Part shown: in pieces, positions 44,931 through 53,626 of the stretch | Layout of the letters: every line of letters begins with the position of its first letter | Numbering within the stretch: position 1 is the stretch's first letter | Source: Pacificoceanicola sp049341065 | Lineage (GTDB): Bacteria; Pseudomonadota; Alphaproteobacteria; Rhodobacterales; Rhodobacteraceae | Assembly (NCBI RefSeq): GCF_049341065.1 | Contig: NZ_JBMPIX010000004.1 | Location: 62,001 to 126,000 of the forward strand | DNA length: 64,000 nucleotides | Direction of reading: 5' to 3' | Notes under the pieces: generated by a model | What the model saw: only the letters and a program-made list of their open reading frames with translations | What the model was told of the DNA's origin: nothing | Database searches by the model: none | Made by a program: the position numbers and the translations under genes

Positions 44931-46654
44931 ACATGATGGACCGCCCCAAGTTTCGCCGGAAATTCCGCAAGGATTCTTCACTGGATGCCGAAGATCAGGC
45001 CGCGCCCGTCGAGCCGCTGGAAAGCCGCACGCAGCGCTTGGCCCGTCGCAAAGCCGAGGAAGAAGCGCAAGCCCGGCGAGATGCCGATGCAGCGCGCGCC
45101 AGGGCTGAGGCTGCCCGGCAGGCTGAAGAGGAGCACGCGCGACGCAAGGCGGAAGAGGCCTGCCAGCGCGCCGAAGCTGAAGCCGCACAGCAAGCCGCAG
45201 AAGAACTGGCTCGGCGACGGGCTGTCGAAGAACGTAAGCGCGCCGAGGCCGCTCGCAAGGCCGAAGAGGACCGCAAACGTCAAGACGCCCTACGCCAAGA
45301 ACAAGAGCGCCGGGCCGAGCAAGAAGCCGCCCGCATTGCCGCAGAACAAGAAGCGGAACGCCAAGCGGCGGAAGAACTCGCGCGCAAGCAAGAGCAGCAG
45401 CGCAAGCGCCGCGTCGAAATGCAAGCACGCATAGCCCAGGAAGACGCCGCGCGCAGGGCCGAGAATAAGCGGCGTGTTGAAGAAGCGGCCTGCAAGGCGC
45501 GGGAAGAGGCTGAGCGGCTTGAAGCACAGGCTTTGAAAGCCGCCCAAGACGAGGCGCAGGCGCTGCGGGAAGCCGAGGAAAAGGCGCGTCTGGAAGCCGA
45601 AGAGCGTGCAAAACAAAGGGCTGAGGCCAAGAAACGTGCCGAGGCGGAAGCCGCCCGATTGGCCGAACTTGAAGCGAAACGCCGGGAGGAAGAGGCGAGG
45701 CGCGAAGAACAGCGACTTAAGGCGCAAGCGCAGCTCCGCGAGAAAGAACGGATTGAAGCCGAACGAGCGGAGCGCGCAAAACTCGCGGCCGCCGAAAAAG
45801 AGGCGCGCGCGAAGGCCACTGTGCCCCTGGAACTGTCCAATCCAATTGCCCCGGCAAGGCCAAAGCGGCCCGAAGGGGAACCGGCGACAGCTGCGCGCAC
45901 TCCGATTGAAACCATTTCGTCCGGCGGCTTGACCGCTTGGGACAGAATGAGGGAATTCGAGGTGGATGAAGGCCACCTTGCCGAAAACCGGATCATCACG
46001 GCCACCCGCGAAGACCCGGCCTATACCGCCTTTGACGTTCTCAGAACCCGGCTTTTGCAGGCGCTGAACGAAAATGGTTGGAAACGCGTCGCGATCACCT
46101 CGCCTACCAAGGATTGCGGCAAGACCTTTACTGCAGCGAACCTCGCGATCAGCCTGTCGCGGCAGGAAAACTGCCGCACGCTATTGTTGGATTGCGACAT
46201 GCGACGCCCGACTTTGCAGAAGGTCATGGGCATGGCACACCCTGGGTCAATGGGCGACATGCTGCGCGGCAAAGTCGATCCACAGGACCACCTTTTGCGG
46301 CTGGGCAAGAACCGGATCAACGCCGGGCGTAACATCGCCTTCGGCTTTAACGAGGTGATTGAGCCCTATGCCTCGGAGCTGCTGCAAGACCCACGCACCG
46401 CAGAAACGCTGGCCAAGATCGAACAAAGCGTGGCGCCGGACGTCATGTTGTTCGATCTGCCGCCAGCGCTGTACTATGATGATGTGATCGCCTTCCGCCC
46501 ACAGTTCGATGGGGTGCTTCTGGTTATCGGCGGCGGGATCACCACCGAAAAGGAAATCAAGGAAGTCGAGCGTCGCCTTGGCGAAGAAACACCGCTTTTG
46601 GGCATGGTGCTCAACAAAGCCGAAAACACCGAGATCGACAAATATCATTACTGA
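44927..46654 (+). CDS. BY-kinase-like ATPase with long N-terminal coiled coil
   Basis: A 575-residue protein of two very different parts. Residues about 33-297 are an almost uninterrupted Ala/Glu/Arg/Lys-rich heptad region, a long TolA-like coiled coil. Residues about 345-575 are the P-loop domain found in exopolysaccharide tyrosine kinases (Wzc/CapB/ExoP C-terminus): Walker A SPTKDCGKT (392-400, with Ser instead of the first Gly), Walker A' LLLDCDMRRPT (419-429) and Walker B VMLFDLPP (506-513). No transmembrane helix is present and the tyrosine cluster at the end is reduced to YHY. A good ribosome-binding site favours one of the ATGs at 44927, 44933 or 44936. It probably controls chain length or export together with the Wzz-like protein encoded convergently. 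Confidence 0.82.
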   Translation: MNMMDRPKFRRKFRKDSSLDAEDQAAPVEPLESRTQRLARRKAEEEAQARRDADAARARAEAARQAEEEHARRKAEEACQRAEAEAAQQAAEELARRRAVEERKRAEAARKAEEDRKRQDALRQEQERRAEQEAARIAAEQEAERQAAEELARKQEQQRKRRVEMQARIAQEDAARRAENKRRVEEAACKAREEAERLEAQALKAAQDEAQALREAEEKARLEAEERAKQRAEAKKRAEAEAARLAELEAKRREEEARREEQRLKAQAQLREKERIEAERAERAKLAAAEKEARAKATVPLELSNPIAPARPKRPEGEPATAARTPIETISSGGLTAWDRMREFEVDEGHLAENRIITATREDPAYTAFDVLRTRLLQALNENGWKRVAITSPTKDCGKTFTAANLAISLSRQENCRTLLLDCDMRRPTLQKVMGMAHPGSMGDMLRGKVDPQDHLLRLGKNRINAGRNIAFGFNEVIEPYASELLQDPRTAETLAKIEQSVAPDVMLFDLPPALYYDDVIAFRPQFDGVLLVIGGGITTEKEIKEVERRLGEETPLLGMVLNKAENTEIDKYHY

Positions 46655-46675
46655 AGTCAACTGCGTTTAGAACCA

Positions 46676-46718
46676 GAAAGCCCCCGCGCGATCACTCGCT
46701 CCGGGGGCTTTCCTTTTT
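46676..46718 (+). terminator. Strong intrinsic terminator
   Basis: An 11-base-pair stem (GAAAGCCCCCG / CGGGGGCTTTC) with a 15-base loop is followed by CTTTTTG, 21 bases after the kinase-like gene. The A-rich 5' arm also makes it usable from the opposite strand, where the wzz-like gene ends. Confidence 0.88.
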
Positions 46719-46797
46719 GCGTTCCGGCATCTTTTCCACCGTCCGGTCACCTGCGTGACCTGAACCCCGCCGAAACGCGCGCGCTGTAGCGGCGCGA

Positions 46798-48123
46798 TCA
46801 GGACCGTGCCAGTCGGGGCAGAAAGCGCCCCAGCAGTTCGGACCATGGAATACTGTTTCCGATCAAGCGGAAGGCGGCGTAGAGCATCGCTGCCAAACCA
46901 GCGAACCAGCCAAAGATGCTCAGGCCACGGCGGGTACGGTCGCGGCGGCTTTGCACCTCGGGGATGGCGACGACGGGCTGGATGCCGAGGATACGCTCCA
47001 TCTGCGCGGCCGATCGGATCGCCGGATTGAAAAGTTCGGCACCAAAGGCCACGGCGATGCCTGCGATCAGGCTGGCCACTGCGCCCATAATGGCGGTCTT
47101 TTTGCGGCTGCGCGACACCGGGTATTCCGGAACCAAGGCGGTTTCGAGAACTTCAAAACGGTCCATCTGCTGACGATCTTCCAGCGCCTGCCCCATCTCG
47201 GCCTCGGCCTGACGGCGGGTGATGACGCTGTATTGTTCCTGAAGCTGCGTCAGCTGGCGTTCCATCGCGCTCAGTTCACGCTCAACCTCCGGAGCGCCGG
47301 AAATCTGCTGCTGAAGTTGGGCAACACGCTCGGCGATCAACAATTTTTGCTCGTTCAGCAGTTGGATATTGGCGGCCTTCACGTCTTCGCGTTGACGATC
47401 CGAAGCGGTTTCCTGTGTCAGGATCTTTTGATCCAGATCCAGATCGGTGTCGCGCAGGCTGGCAAGCTGGTCGCGCAGGTCGGCGACACCGGCGGGAAGT
47501 TGATCGCTGTGCGCAGACTTGAACACGGCGATCTGTTCTTCGAGGGCGTCGATTTCGCTGCCGACACGCGTCTCTTCCGTTGTGAAGAATTCCAGAGTGT
47601 CGCGGGCCCGACCAACCGAACGGTCGCGGGATTGGTCGATCACCGAATACATCAGTTCGTTTGCCAGATCGGCGGCTTTTTCCGGGTCATCCAGACGCAC
47701 GGTGATGCGCAACCCAGAAGGCGTATTGCCACCGGGCGCAAAGGCTTGGGAGGCGTCGATGATCTGTTCGATGGACGCAGCCTGACGCATGTTGAAAATG
47801 CGTTCATTGATCGTGATCGTCGGATCATCCGCGAACAGATTGTGCTTTTCCATGATGCGGACAAGGTTATCGCGCGCCATCAGGCGCTGTTCGATCAGTC
47901 GCACACGATGGGCCGCATCTTCGGCGGCGGCTGAAGCTCCGGCAAGCTGATCCGGCAGGCGCGCGTCTTCGATCTGGACGACGGCTGTTGCCTCGTAGGT
48001 TTTCATCTGGCTGAGGGCGAAATTTAGCGACAGCACGCAGCCGACAAAGGTGATCAGGGCGATCAGCCAAGCGCGCCGCTTGAGTGCCGATATAACCTCA
48101 TCGAAGGTCTGAAACTGGTTCAT
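46798..48123 (-). CDS. Wzz/GumC-like polysaccharide chain-length or co-polymerase protein
   Basis: A 441-residue inner-membrane protein. An N-terminal helix (AWLIALITFVGCVLSLNFAL, residues about 18-40) and a helix near residue 345-365 (AIMGAVASLIAGIAVAFGAEL) flank a large periplasmic domain rich in coiled coil (about 170-320); a third hydrophobic segment follows near the C-terminus. This is the PCP architecture (Wzz, GumC/ExoP N-terminal part). The kinase domain of classical Wzc is missing and is encoded by the separate convergent gene. The start at MNQFQTFDEV has GGGAG upstream; the longer frame is unlikely. Confidence 0.9.
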   Translation of the reverse strand: MNQFQTFDEVISALKRRAWLIALITFVGCVLSLNFALSQMKTYEATAVVQIEDARLPDQLAGASAAAEDAAHRVRLIEQRLMARDNLVRIMEKHNLFADDPTITINERIFNMRQAASIEQIIDASQAFAPGGNTPSGLRITVRLDDPEKAADLANELMYSVIDQSRDRSVGRARDTLEFFTTEETRVGSEIDALEEQIAVFKSAHSDQLPAGVADLRDQLASLRDTDLDLDQKILTQETASDRQREDVKAANIQLLNEQKLLIAERVAQLQQQISGAPEVERELSAMERQLTQLQEQYSVITRRQAEAEMGQALEDRQQMDRFEVLETALVPEYPVSRSRKKTAIMGAVASLIAGIAVAFGAELFNPAIRSAAQMERILGIQPVVAIPEVQSRRDRTRRGLSIFGWFAGLAAMLYAAFRLIGNSIPWSELLGRFLPRLARS

Positions 48124-48239
48124 TTCGCTGCTCCCGCAAAGTGGCCCCCAATGCGTTCGAAAGAGACTGCCCCAGCTTTGTCCGCCTTGCGCCGGATTTC
48201 TGACCGGGACGCGCCATCTTAGTGTCACAATTTAGCCGG

Positions 48240-48332
48240 ATTGCCATATTTCCGCCATGATTTTCGGTGGCAATTCGGGAAACAATGCGTATCCAGATCC
48301 GGGATCACGAACACATTTTCGCCATATTCCCG
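48240..48332. promoter_or_regulatory. Repeats in the control region upstream of the wzz-like gene
   Basis: The 255-base gap between the wzz-like gene and the phosphopantetheinyl transferase gene contains a near-identical direct repeat, GCCATATTTCCG at 48243-48254 and GCCATATTCCCG at 48321-48332, and an inverted repeat ATTGCCA at 48240-48246 with TGGCAAT at 48268-48274. The elements lie 117-209 bases before the wzz-like start and may bind a regulator of polysaccharide synthesis. No clear promoter hexamers could be named. Confidence 0.4.
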
Positions 48333-48378
48333 ACGGTTTACAGCCGATCTATAGGGTTTTTTGCGATTTTGGGGAAAT

Positions 48379-49047
48379 TCAGGCCGGAATCGCCGAGATC
48401 GACAAGGTCAGCCCGTGATCGCAGCGCTGCACGAACGGCAAAGGGCGGGATTTGATCTGCGGGGGAATCGGGTCTGTTTCGGCAATTGTGGCAAACCTTG
48501 CCACATTCTTTGGGTAGCTGACACACAGCCCCTGAAAGCCAAAGATTACGCCGGTCTGCATAAACTGCGCTTTGTAGACGGCCTCTTTGACCGAAAACAG
48601 CCGCCGGGCATGTCGCGGCAAGTTTTTTGGGTCGACGCCGGTCCGTTCCTCCGGGCGGCAGATTTCCGCGATCAGATCAGCCTCAAGAGGCAGATCGGGG
48701 GCAATGTCGATCCCTACGGACTGCCACAGGTCGCTGTACCCAACCAAGGCGATGCAAAGCCCGCAATCGTGCGAGATACTGCCGACCACCCCATCGGGGA
48801 AAACCGGGGCGCGCGTTGGGGCGACGGGAATCGGCACCGGGTCAAGCGACATTTCGGCCAAAGCCGCGCGGGCAGCTTTGCGGCCTCCGGTAAAGTCCGC
48901 CTGCCGCTTGGGGATCGCGCGGGCAATGGCCTGCGCTTCGTCCGGGAAAAGAGCCGCTGGATCGACTTCAGCCTGCCCCGCCGACCAGAAAAGCCCGGGC
49001 GGAAGCGCCACCTGGGCCATCAATTCGCACAGGGCGCCCAAAGTCAT
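48379..49047 (-). CDS. 4'-phosphopantetheinyl transferase (Sfp/EntD type)
   Basis: A 222-residue enzyme that moves the phosphopantetheine arm of CoA onto the carrier-domain serines of the NRPS and PKS. The family motifs are complete: a basic CoA-binding Arg region (GGRKAARAAL), GSISHDCG, the magnesium motif VGIDIAPD and FSVKEAVYKAQF. The gene overlaps the NRPS gene by 4 bases, so activator and substrate are made together. It is the last gene of the leftward assembly-line operon. Confidence 0.93.
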   Translation of the reverse strand: MTLGALCELMAQVALPPGLFWSAGQAEVDPAALFPDEAQAIARAIPKRQADFTGGRKAARAALAEMSLDPVPIPVAPTRAPVFPDGVVGSISHDCGLCIALVGYSDLWQSVGIDIAPDLPLEADLIAEICRPEERTGVDPKNLPRHARRLFSVKEAVYKAQFMQTGVIFGFQGLCVSYPKNVARFATIAETDPIPPQIKSRPLPFVQRCDHGLTLSISAIPA

Positions 49048-52000
49048 GCGCTGCGGCGGGCCCGCATGGCACGTCGGCGGGCCATGGCATCGGACCGGGC
49101 TGCGGCGCGATCATTTTCGGCGGGTTCCAATTGCGGCGCTGGGGCCGTCTGAGACTGCACTTTGGTCGCACCGCGGGAAACGGGTTCAACCATCTCGCCG
49201 ACGCGCGCGGCCAGATCGGCCAGAACCGGGAAGCGAAAGATATCGGTGATCGACAGCTTGGCCGCGCCCAGGTCTTCGCGGATCGCCCGGTGAGCTTGTA
49301 CCGCCAACAGGGAGTGCCCGCCAAGGTCAAAGAAGTTATCCCGGCCGGAAACCCCCGGAACACCAAGGTAACGAGTCCATATCTGCGCAATAGCGCCTTC
49401 GACGTCAGCTGTTTTCGCGTTGGGTTTAGGTGCAGAAATCGGGTCCATAGAGGGCGTTCGCGCGTCAAGGTAGGGCTGCGCTCTCGGAGCGGGCAGTACC
49501 TTGCGATCAACCTTTTTGTTCGGTGTCAGCGGAAATTCCTCAAGGCGCATGAAGCGTCCGGGGACCATGAAACCCGGCAATTCAGTCCCCAGAGTGGCCT
49601 TCAGCGTGGCTTCGTTCTGCATCGCACCGGTGTAATAGCCGACCAGACGCAGATCGCCGGGGGTATCCTCGCGCGCCATGACAACCGCTTGGGTCACACC
49701 GTCTTGCGCCTCTAGCACGGCTTCGATCTCTCCCAACTCGATCCGGTGACCACGTAGTTTCACCTGATTGTCAACGCGCCCGACAAAGTCGATGGCGCCA
49801 TCGGCGCGGCGCCGCACCAGATCTCCGGTGCGATACATGCGGCCCGGGTGGAAGGGGTTATCGACAAAGCGTTCGGCCGTCAGTTCGGCGCGCCCCCAAT
49901 ATCCGCGGGTCACGCCCTGACCGCCGATCCAAAGCTCTCCTTCCTCCCCGATACCAAGCGGCTGTCGATCGTCGCCCAGCACATACAACTGCTGGTTCGC
50001 CAAGGGCATCCCGATGTTGACGACCGAGGCGTCGCCCGTCGCCTTCTGGGTAGAGGACCAGATCGTCGTTTCGGTTGGCCCGTACATGTTGGTAATCTGG
50101 GCATCTGTGATCTGACCAAATTCAGCAACCAAAGCGCCGGGCAGGGGTTCACCGCCCAGATAAAGATGTTTAACTCCCTTCAAAGCCTGACGCGCTTCGT
50201 CGTTCATCGCAAACATCCGCGCCATGGAGGGTGTGCATTGCAGATGCGTCACGCCATGACGCAGCAGTTGCGCCGCGATGGAAAAATCGTTCGCTTCGGG
50301 TTCGGGCGCGGATTTGGTGGCCTTGACCACCTCAGCCAGCGGTTTCAACCCCTCCAGCACCACTTCACGGTCGATGCCGTAGTCGATCAGGCAGGCGATT
50401 TCATCGACACCGATTTGTTTGACTTCTTCGGCGCGGGCCATTGCGTCCTCAATGGTGCCGAACAGGCCACTCTCGTTAAAGTACCGCTCAAAGGCGAAAT
50501 CGAGGATCGCATCCAGTTCCTCGGGTTCCAGCCCGTCCAGTTGCAGATCAAAGGCGTTGCTCACGCCTTCCGGACGCTTGAAGGCCGGGAAGGCCCAGGC
50601 GTATTGCTTGATCAGGCCAGCGGCGGAATTGAGGTAATCTTTCATTGGTTGGCGGGCGATTTCGCGGGCGTGATCGCGGCTGTCCGAAAGGAAGGTATGC
50701 AGCATCAGCGTGACGGTGAAATCCTTGGGGTCATGACCCGCCTCGCGCAGCGCGGCATGGTAAAGCTTGATCTTGCCGCCCACCTCATCAACGGACTGGC
50801 CCAAAAGGTGGGTCAGCACGTTGCAGCCAAGCCGACCGGCCTCTTTCCAGGTCTCGGGATTGCCCGCGGTTGTCACCCAGATCGGCAGTTCCTTGGACAC
50901 CGGGCGCGGCTGCGTCACCACCGCATGCGGCGTTTCATCTTTGCGCGGGAATTCCACGGCCTCGCCGCGCCACAGTCTGCGGATCTGGTCGATGTTCTGG
51001 GTCATCGCCGCCTTGTTGTTGGGCGGGGTATTTTCGGGACGCAGAACAAAATCGTCTGGTTGCCAGCCGGAAGCGATGGCCAATCCGGCCCGCCCATTCG
51101 TGAGGTTGTCGATCACCGACCATTCCTCGGCGATCCGCGCCGGATGGTGCAGCGGCGCCACGACTGATCCTGATCGCACCCCGATATTTCGCGTCACGGC
51201 AGCCACCGCAGCACCGGTCACGCTTGGGTTTGGGTAGGGCCCACCAAAGGCGTGGAAATGCCGCTCAGGCGTCCAGACCGCGACAAAGCCATTGTCGTCG
51301 GCGAATTTCGCGCCCTCCAACAACAGTTTGTACTTGTCGCGGCCAACGCCATCGTCATTGCCCCAATAGTAGATCGAGAACTGCATCCCGGCGCCGCTGC
51401 CCCCCAAGGGCCCATTGGAAATCATGCCGCGATCCTCGTCCGAGGACAGCACCACCTTGAAGCCGCGCGCGGTGGTGTAGAACAGCTCAAGCACGGAAAT
51501 GTCGAAGGACAGCGACGTGACCGCAAGCCAGGTGCCGCCGTTTTCATGCGCGACCGTATCATCCATCCCGGCATAGAAATTCATCACGTTGCGATGTTCG
51601 ATCATCACGCCTTTGGGCTTGCCGGTGCTGCCGCTGGTATAGATCAGATAGGCCAGATCCTCGGGCCCGGAGGTGTCAGGCAGGTTGTCGTTGCTGGCGG
51701 TATCAAGGCGCGGTTCAGCGTCGATCAGCAAGAGCCGGGCATCATGTGACGGCAGGTCTGCCTCAAGCGCGGCTTGGGTCACGATCACTTGCGCATGGCT
51801 GTCTTCGACAAAATGCTGAAGGCGATCAGCCGGATAGCCGGGGTCCATCGGCAGATAGGCGCCACCCGCCTTGAGGATCGCAAGCGCGCCCGTCATCAGA
51901 TCAACCGAACGGCGACAGCACAGGCCGACAACCTGCCCCGGCGCGACGCCCATCTCACGCAGCACATGCGCCGCGCGGTTGGCGCGGGCGTTGAGTTGAG

Positions 52001-53621
52001 CGTAGGTCAGGCTTAGTCCCTCAAACACAAGGGCCGTGGCCCCGGGCGTTTTGGCAACCTGCGCCTCAAAGGCGCGGTGCATGGTCAGGCCGTGGTCATA
52101 ATCCTTGGCCGTGGCATTCCAGTGGTTCAAGACCAGATCACGTTCCACATCGGGCAGGCTTTGGTCAGGCTTATGGGCCAGAAGTTCCAGCCGCGCGGCG
52201 AGCAGTTCGGCGGTCTGACCGGCAATCTTGCCGCTGTCGTAAGACAGGCACGGCGTGTCGCTCAGTTCGACCGTAAGGACAGTTCCGGGAATGTGTCCGC
52301 CGCTGGCGGCGATACCGATCTGAGGCACCTGCGGCCAGGACAACTCGGGCGCGCGGGCCACGATATCGGTGGTGAAGGTCTTGCCCCTTGCGGCATTGGC
52401 AAAGTCGCTGGGCACACCGCCGGTCACCCGCAACGGCGCCCAAGGCGAGGTCATGCCCGTCCCGGCCAAGGCGGCGATTTCCGCGTCGGCATAGGCCAGA
52501 TCAAAGGTGCTTTGCCCGCCCAGACGTGCGGCCCATTTGGCGACCAAGGCCGCCCCTGTCTCGCCGGTTGGCAGGGTCAATACGCGGGTTTCAACGGTGT
52601 CTTCCCCTTCGCACGCGCCGGGGACGGTCACGGGCTTCTGATCGCCCAGCGCGACCCGCCAAAAACCGTCATACGCGGCGATCTGCGCCACGGCGGCATC
52701 GATCTCGGCAAGCTCATCGGCAGTTGGCAGGGGAAGGAAGTCGCCAACCGCCGCAACCTCGAACAGGTTCACCGGCATGCCGCAAATGCGGGTAACCCCG
52801 TCAAGCATCAACGCATGGTCGGCGCAGGCGATGGTCATGTGATCCGCTGTCAGTTCCAACACGGTGCCCGGCGTCCCATGACCTTCGACGATCTTGGCGT
52901 GACGGACCAGCCAAAGCGCCCCCTTGGCGCGGAATTTTGCGGCGGACAGCGGGTTCCAATAGGGGCCATGATCCAACGCGCGGATCAGACGCTCCAGACC
53001 GGCAGCCGGGCATTTGAAATCCAGCAGACCGTGGCCTGTGGGCCGGTCGCCCAAGGCGTGATAGCTGCGCTCAGACAGATCTTGGCGCTTGCGCTGCAAG
53101 GCGCCGCTTTCAAGCTGGTCCAAAAGAGCGGGAAAGCTTTCTATCGCCGCCTCATATGCCTTGGTGTTCAGTGTCAGCGCGGTGTCATTGGCCGAGATGT
53201 CAAAGCTGCGCGTGACCAGAACATCCCCTTCGTCCACGCCACCCTCGATCATATGCCAGGTAATGCCATGCGTGGTTTCGCCTTCGATCATCGCCCAGAT
53301 CGGCGCATTCAGACCCGCGTGCCGGGGCAGCGGGCCATCATGGAAATTGATCGCGCCCTTGGCAGGCATCGACAGCACGTCGGACGGAATGATTTTGAGG
53401 TTGGCAATGGACAAGAGCCATTCAAAACTTTGCCCCTGAAGCGCCCCAGCCAGATCGCGGGCGTCCGTAACCACGGCTATGCCCTTGCCCTTGGCCCAGT
53501 CCGCGATTTCTGACGCATCCGTTACAACCGCACGGATCACATTTCCATGTGCCAACAGCCGCTCGCTACATTGAACAAGCAGGGATTCATTGCCGATCAC
53601 CACACAGGAAAACTGAACCAA
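49044..53621 (-). CDS. NRPS initiation module: formyltransferase - adenylation (with luciferase-like monooxygenase insert) - carrier
   Basis: A 1525-residue single-module synthetase. Residues 1-300: formyltransferase domain with the catalytic set Asn92, His94 and Asp130 at the same spacing as in Met-tRNA formyltransferase. About 340-510: only the C-terminal part of a condensation-like domain; no HHxxxDG. From about 515: adenylation domain with YTSGSTGKPKG (661-671), FDISVLELF (706), MYGPTETTIW (1179), YRTGDL (1263) and the A10 Lys1370. Between A4 and A5 an approximately 350-residue luciferase-like monooxygenase is inserted (about 742-1098). Carrier Ser1437 (LGGHSL). The Arg-rich end lacks a thioesterase. 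The start is TTG with GGAG upstream. Formylation-adenylation-carrier order is that of the LgrA starter module; the amino acid is unknown. Confidence 0.9.
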   Translation of the reverse strand: MVQFSCVVIGNESLLVQCSERLLAHGNVIRAVVTDASEIADWAKGKGIAVVTDARDLAGALQGQSFEWLLSIANLKIIPSDVLSMPAKGAINFHDGPLPRHAGLNAPIWAMIEGETTHGITWHMIEGGVDEGDVLVTRSFDISANDTALTLNTKAYEAAIESFPALLDQLESGALQRKRQDLSERSYHALGDRPTGHGLLDFKCPAAGLERLIRALDHGPYWNPLSAAKFRAKGALWLVRHAKIVEGHGTPGTVLELTADHMTIACADHALMLDGVTRICGMPVNLFEVAAVGDFLPLPTADELAEIDAAVAQIAAYDGFWRVALGDQKPVTVPGACEGEDTVETRVLTLPTGETGAALVAKWAARLGGQSTFDLAYADAEIAALAGTGMTSPWAPLRVTGGVPSDFANAARGKTFTTDIVARAPELSWPQVPQIGIAASGGHIPGTVLTVELSDTPCLSYDSGKIAGQTAELLAARLELLAHKPDQSLPDVERDLVLNHWNATAKDYDHGLTMHRAFEAQVAKTPGATALVFEGLSLTYAQLNARANRAAHVLREMGVAPGQVVGLCCRRSVDLMTGALAILKAGGAYLPMDPGYPADRLQHFVEDSHAQVIVTQAALEADLPSHDARLLLIDAEPRLDTASNDNLPDTSGPEDLAYLIYTSGSTGKPKGVMIEHRNVMNFYAGMDDTVAHENGGTWLAVTSLSFDISVLELFYTTARGFKVVLSSDEDRGMISNGPLGGSGAGMQFSIYYWGNDDGVGRDKYKLLLEGAKFADDNGFVAVWTPERHFHAFGGPYPNPSVTGAAVAAVTRNIGVRSGSVVAPLHHPARIAEEWSVIDNLTNGRAGLAIASGWQPDDFVLRPENTPPNNKAAMTQNIDQIRRLWRGEAVEFPRKDETPHAVVTQPRPVSKELPIWVTTAGNPETWKEAGRLGCNVLTHLLGQSVDEVGGKIKLYHAALREAGHDPKDFTVTLMLHTFLSDSRDHAREIARQPMKDYLNSAAGLIKQYAWAFPAFKRPEGVSNAFDLQLDGLEPEELDAILDFAFERYFNESGLFGTIEDAMARAEEVKQIGVDEIACLIDYGIDREVVLEGLKPLAEVVKATKSAPEPEANDFSIAAQLLRHGVTHLQCTPSMARMFAMNDEARQALKGVKHLYLGGEPLPGALVAEFGQITDAQITNMYGPTETTIWSSTQKATGDASVVNIGMPLANQQLYVLGDDRQPLGIGEEGELWIGGQGVTRGYWGRAELTAERFVDNPFHPGRMYRTGDLVRRRADGAIDFVGRVDNQVKLRGHRIELGEIEAVLEAQDGVTQAVVMAREDTPGDLRLVGYYTGAMQNEATLKATLGTELPGFMVPGRFMRLEEFPLTPNKKVDRKVLPAPRAQPYLDARTPSMDPISAPKPNAKTADVEGAIAQIWTRYLGVPGVSGRDNFFDLGGHSLLAVQAHRAIREDLGAAKLSITDIFRFPVLADLAARVGEMVEPVSRGATKVQSQTAPAPQLEPAENDRAAARSDAMARRRAMRARRSA

Positions 53622-53626
53622 GATCT

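Noticed and set aside
44927..45830. TolA as identity of the coiled-coil protein
   Set aside because: There is no N-terminal membrane helix and no TolA C-terminal domain; the end is a P-loop ATPase of the exopolysaccharide kinase type.
52077..53513. A 478-codon plus-strand frame opposite the NRPS, and a 455-codon one (59894-61261) opposite the PKS
   Set aside because: Both run antisense to unmistakable domain sequences and have no recognisable family or ribosome-binding site.
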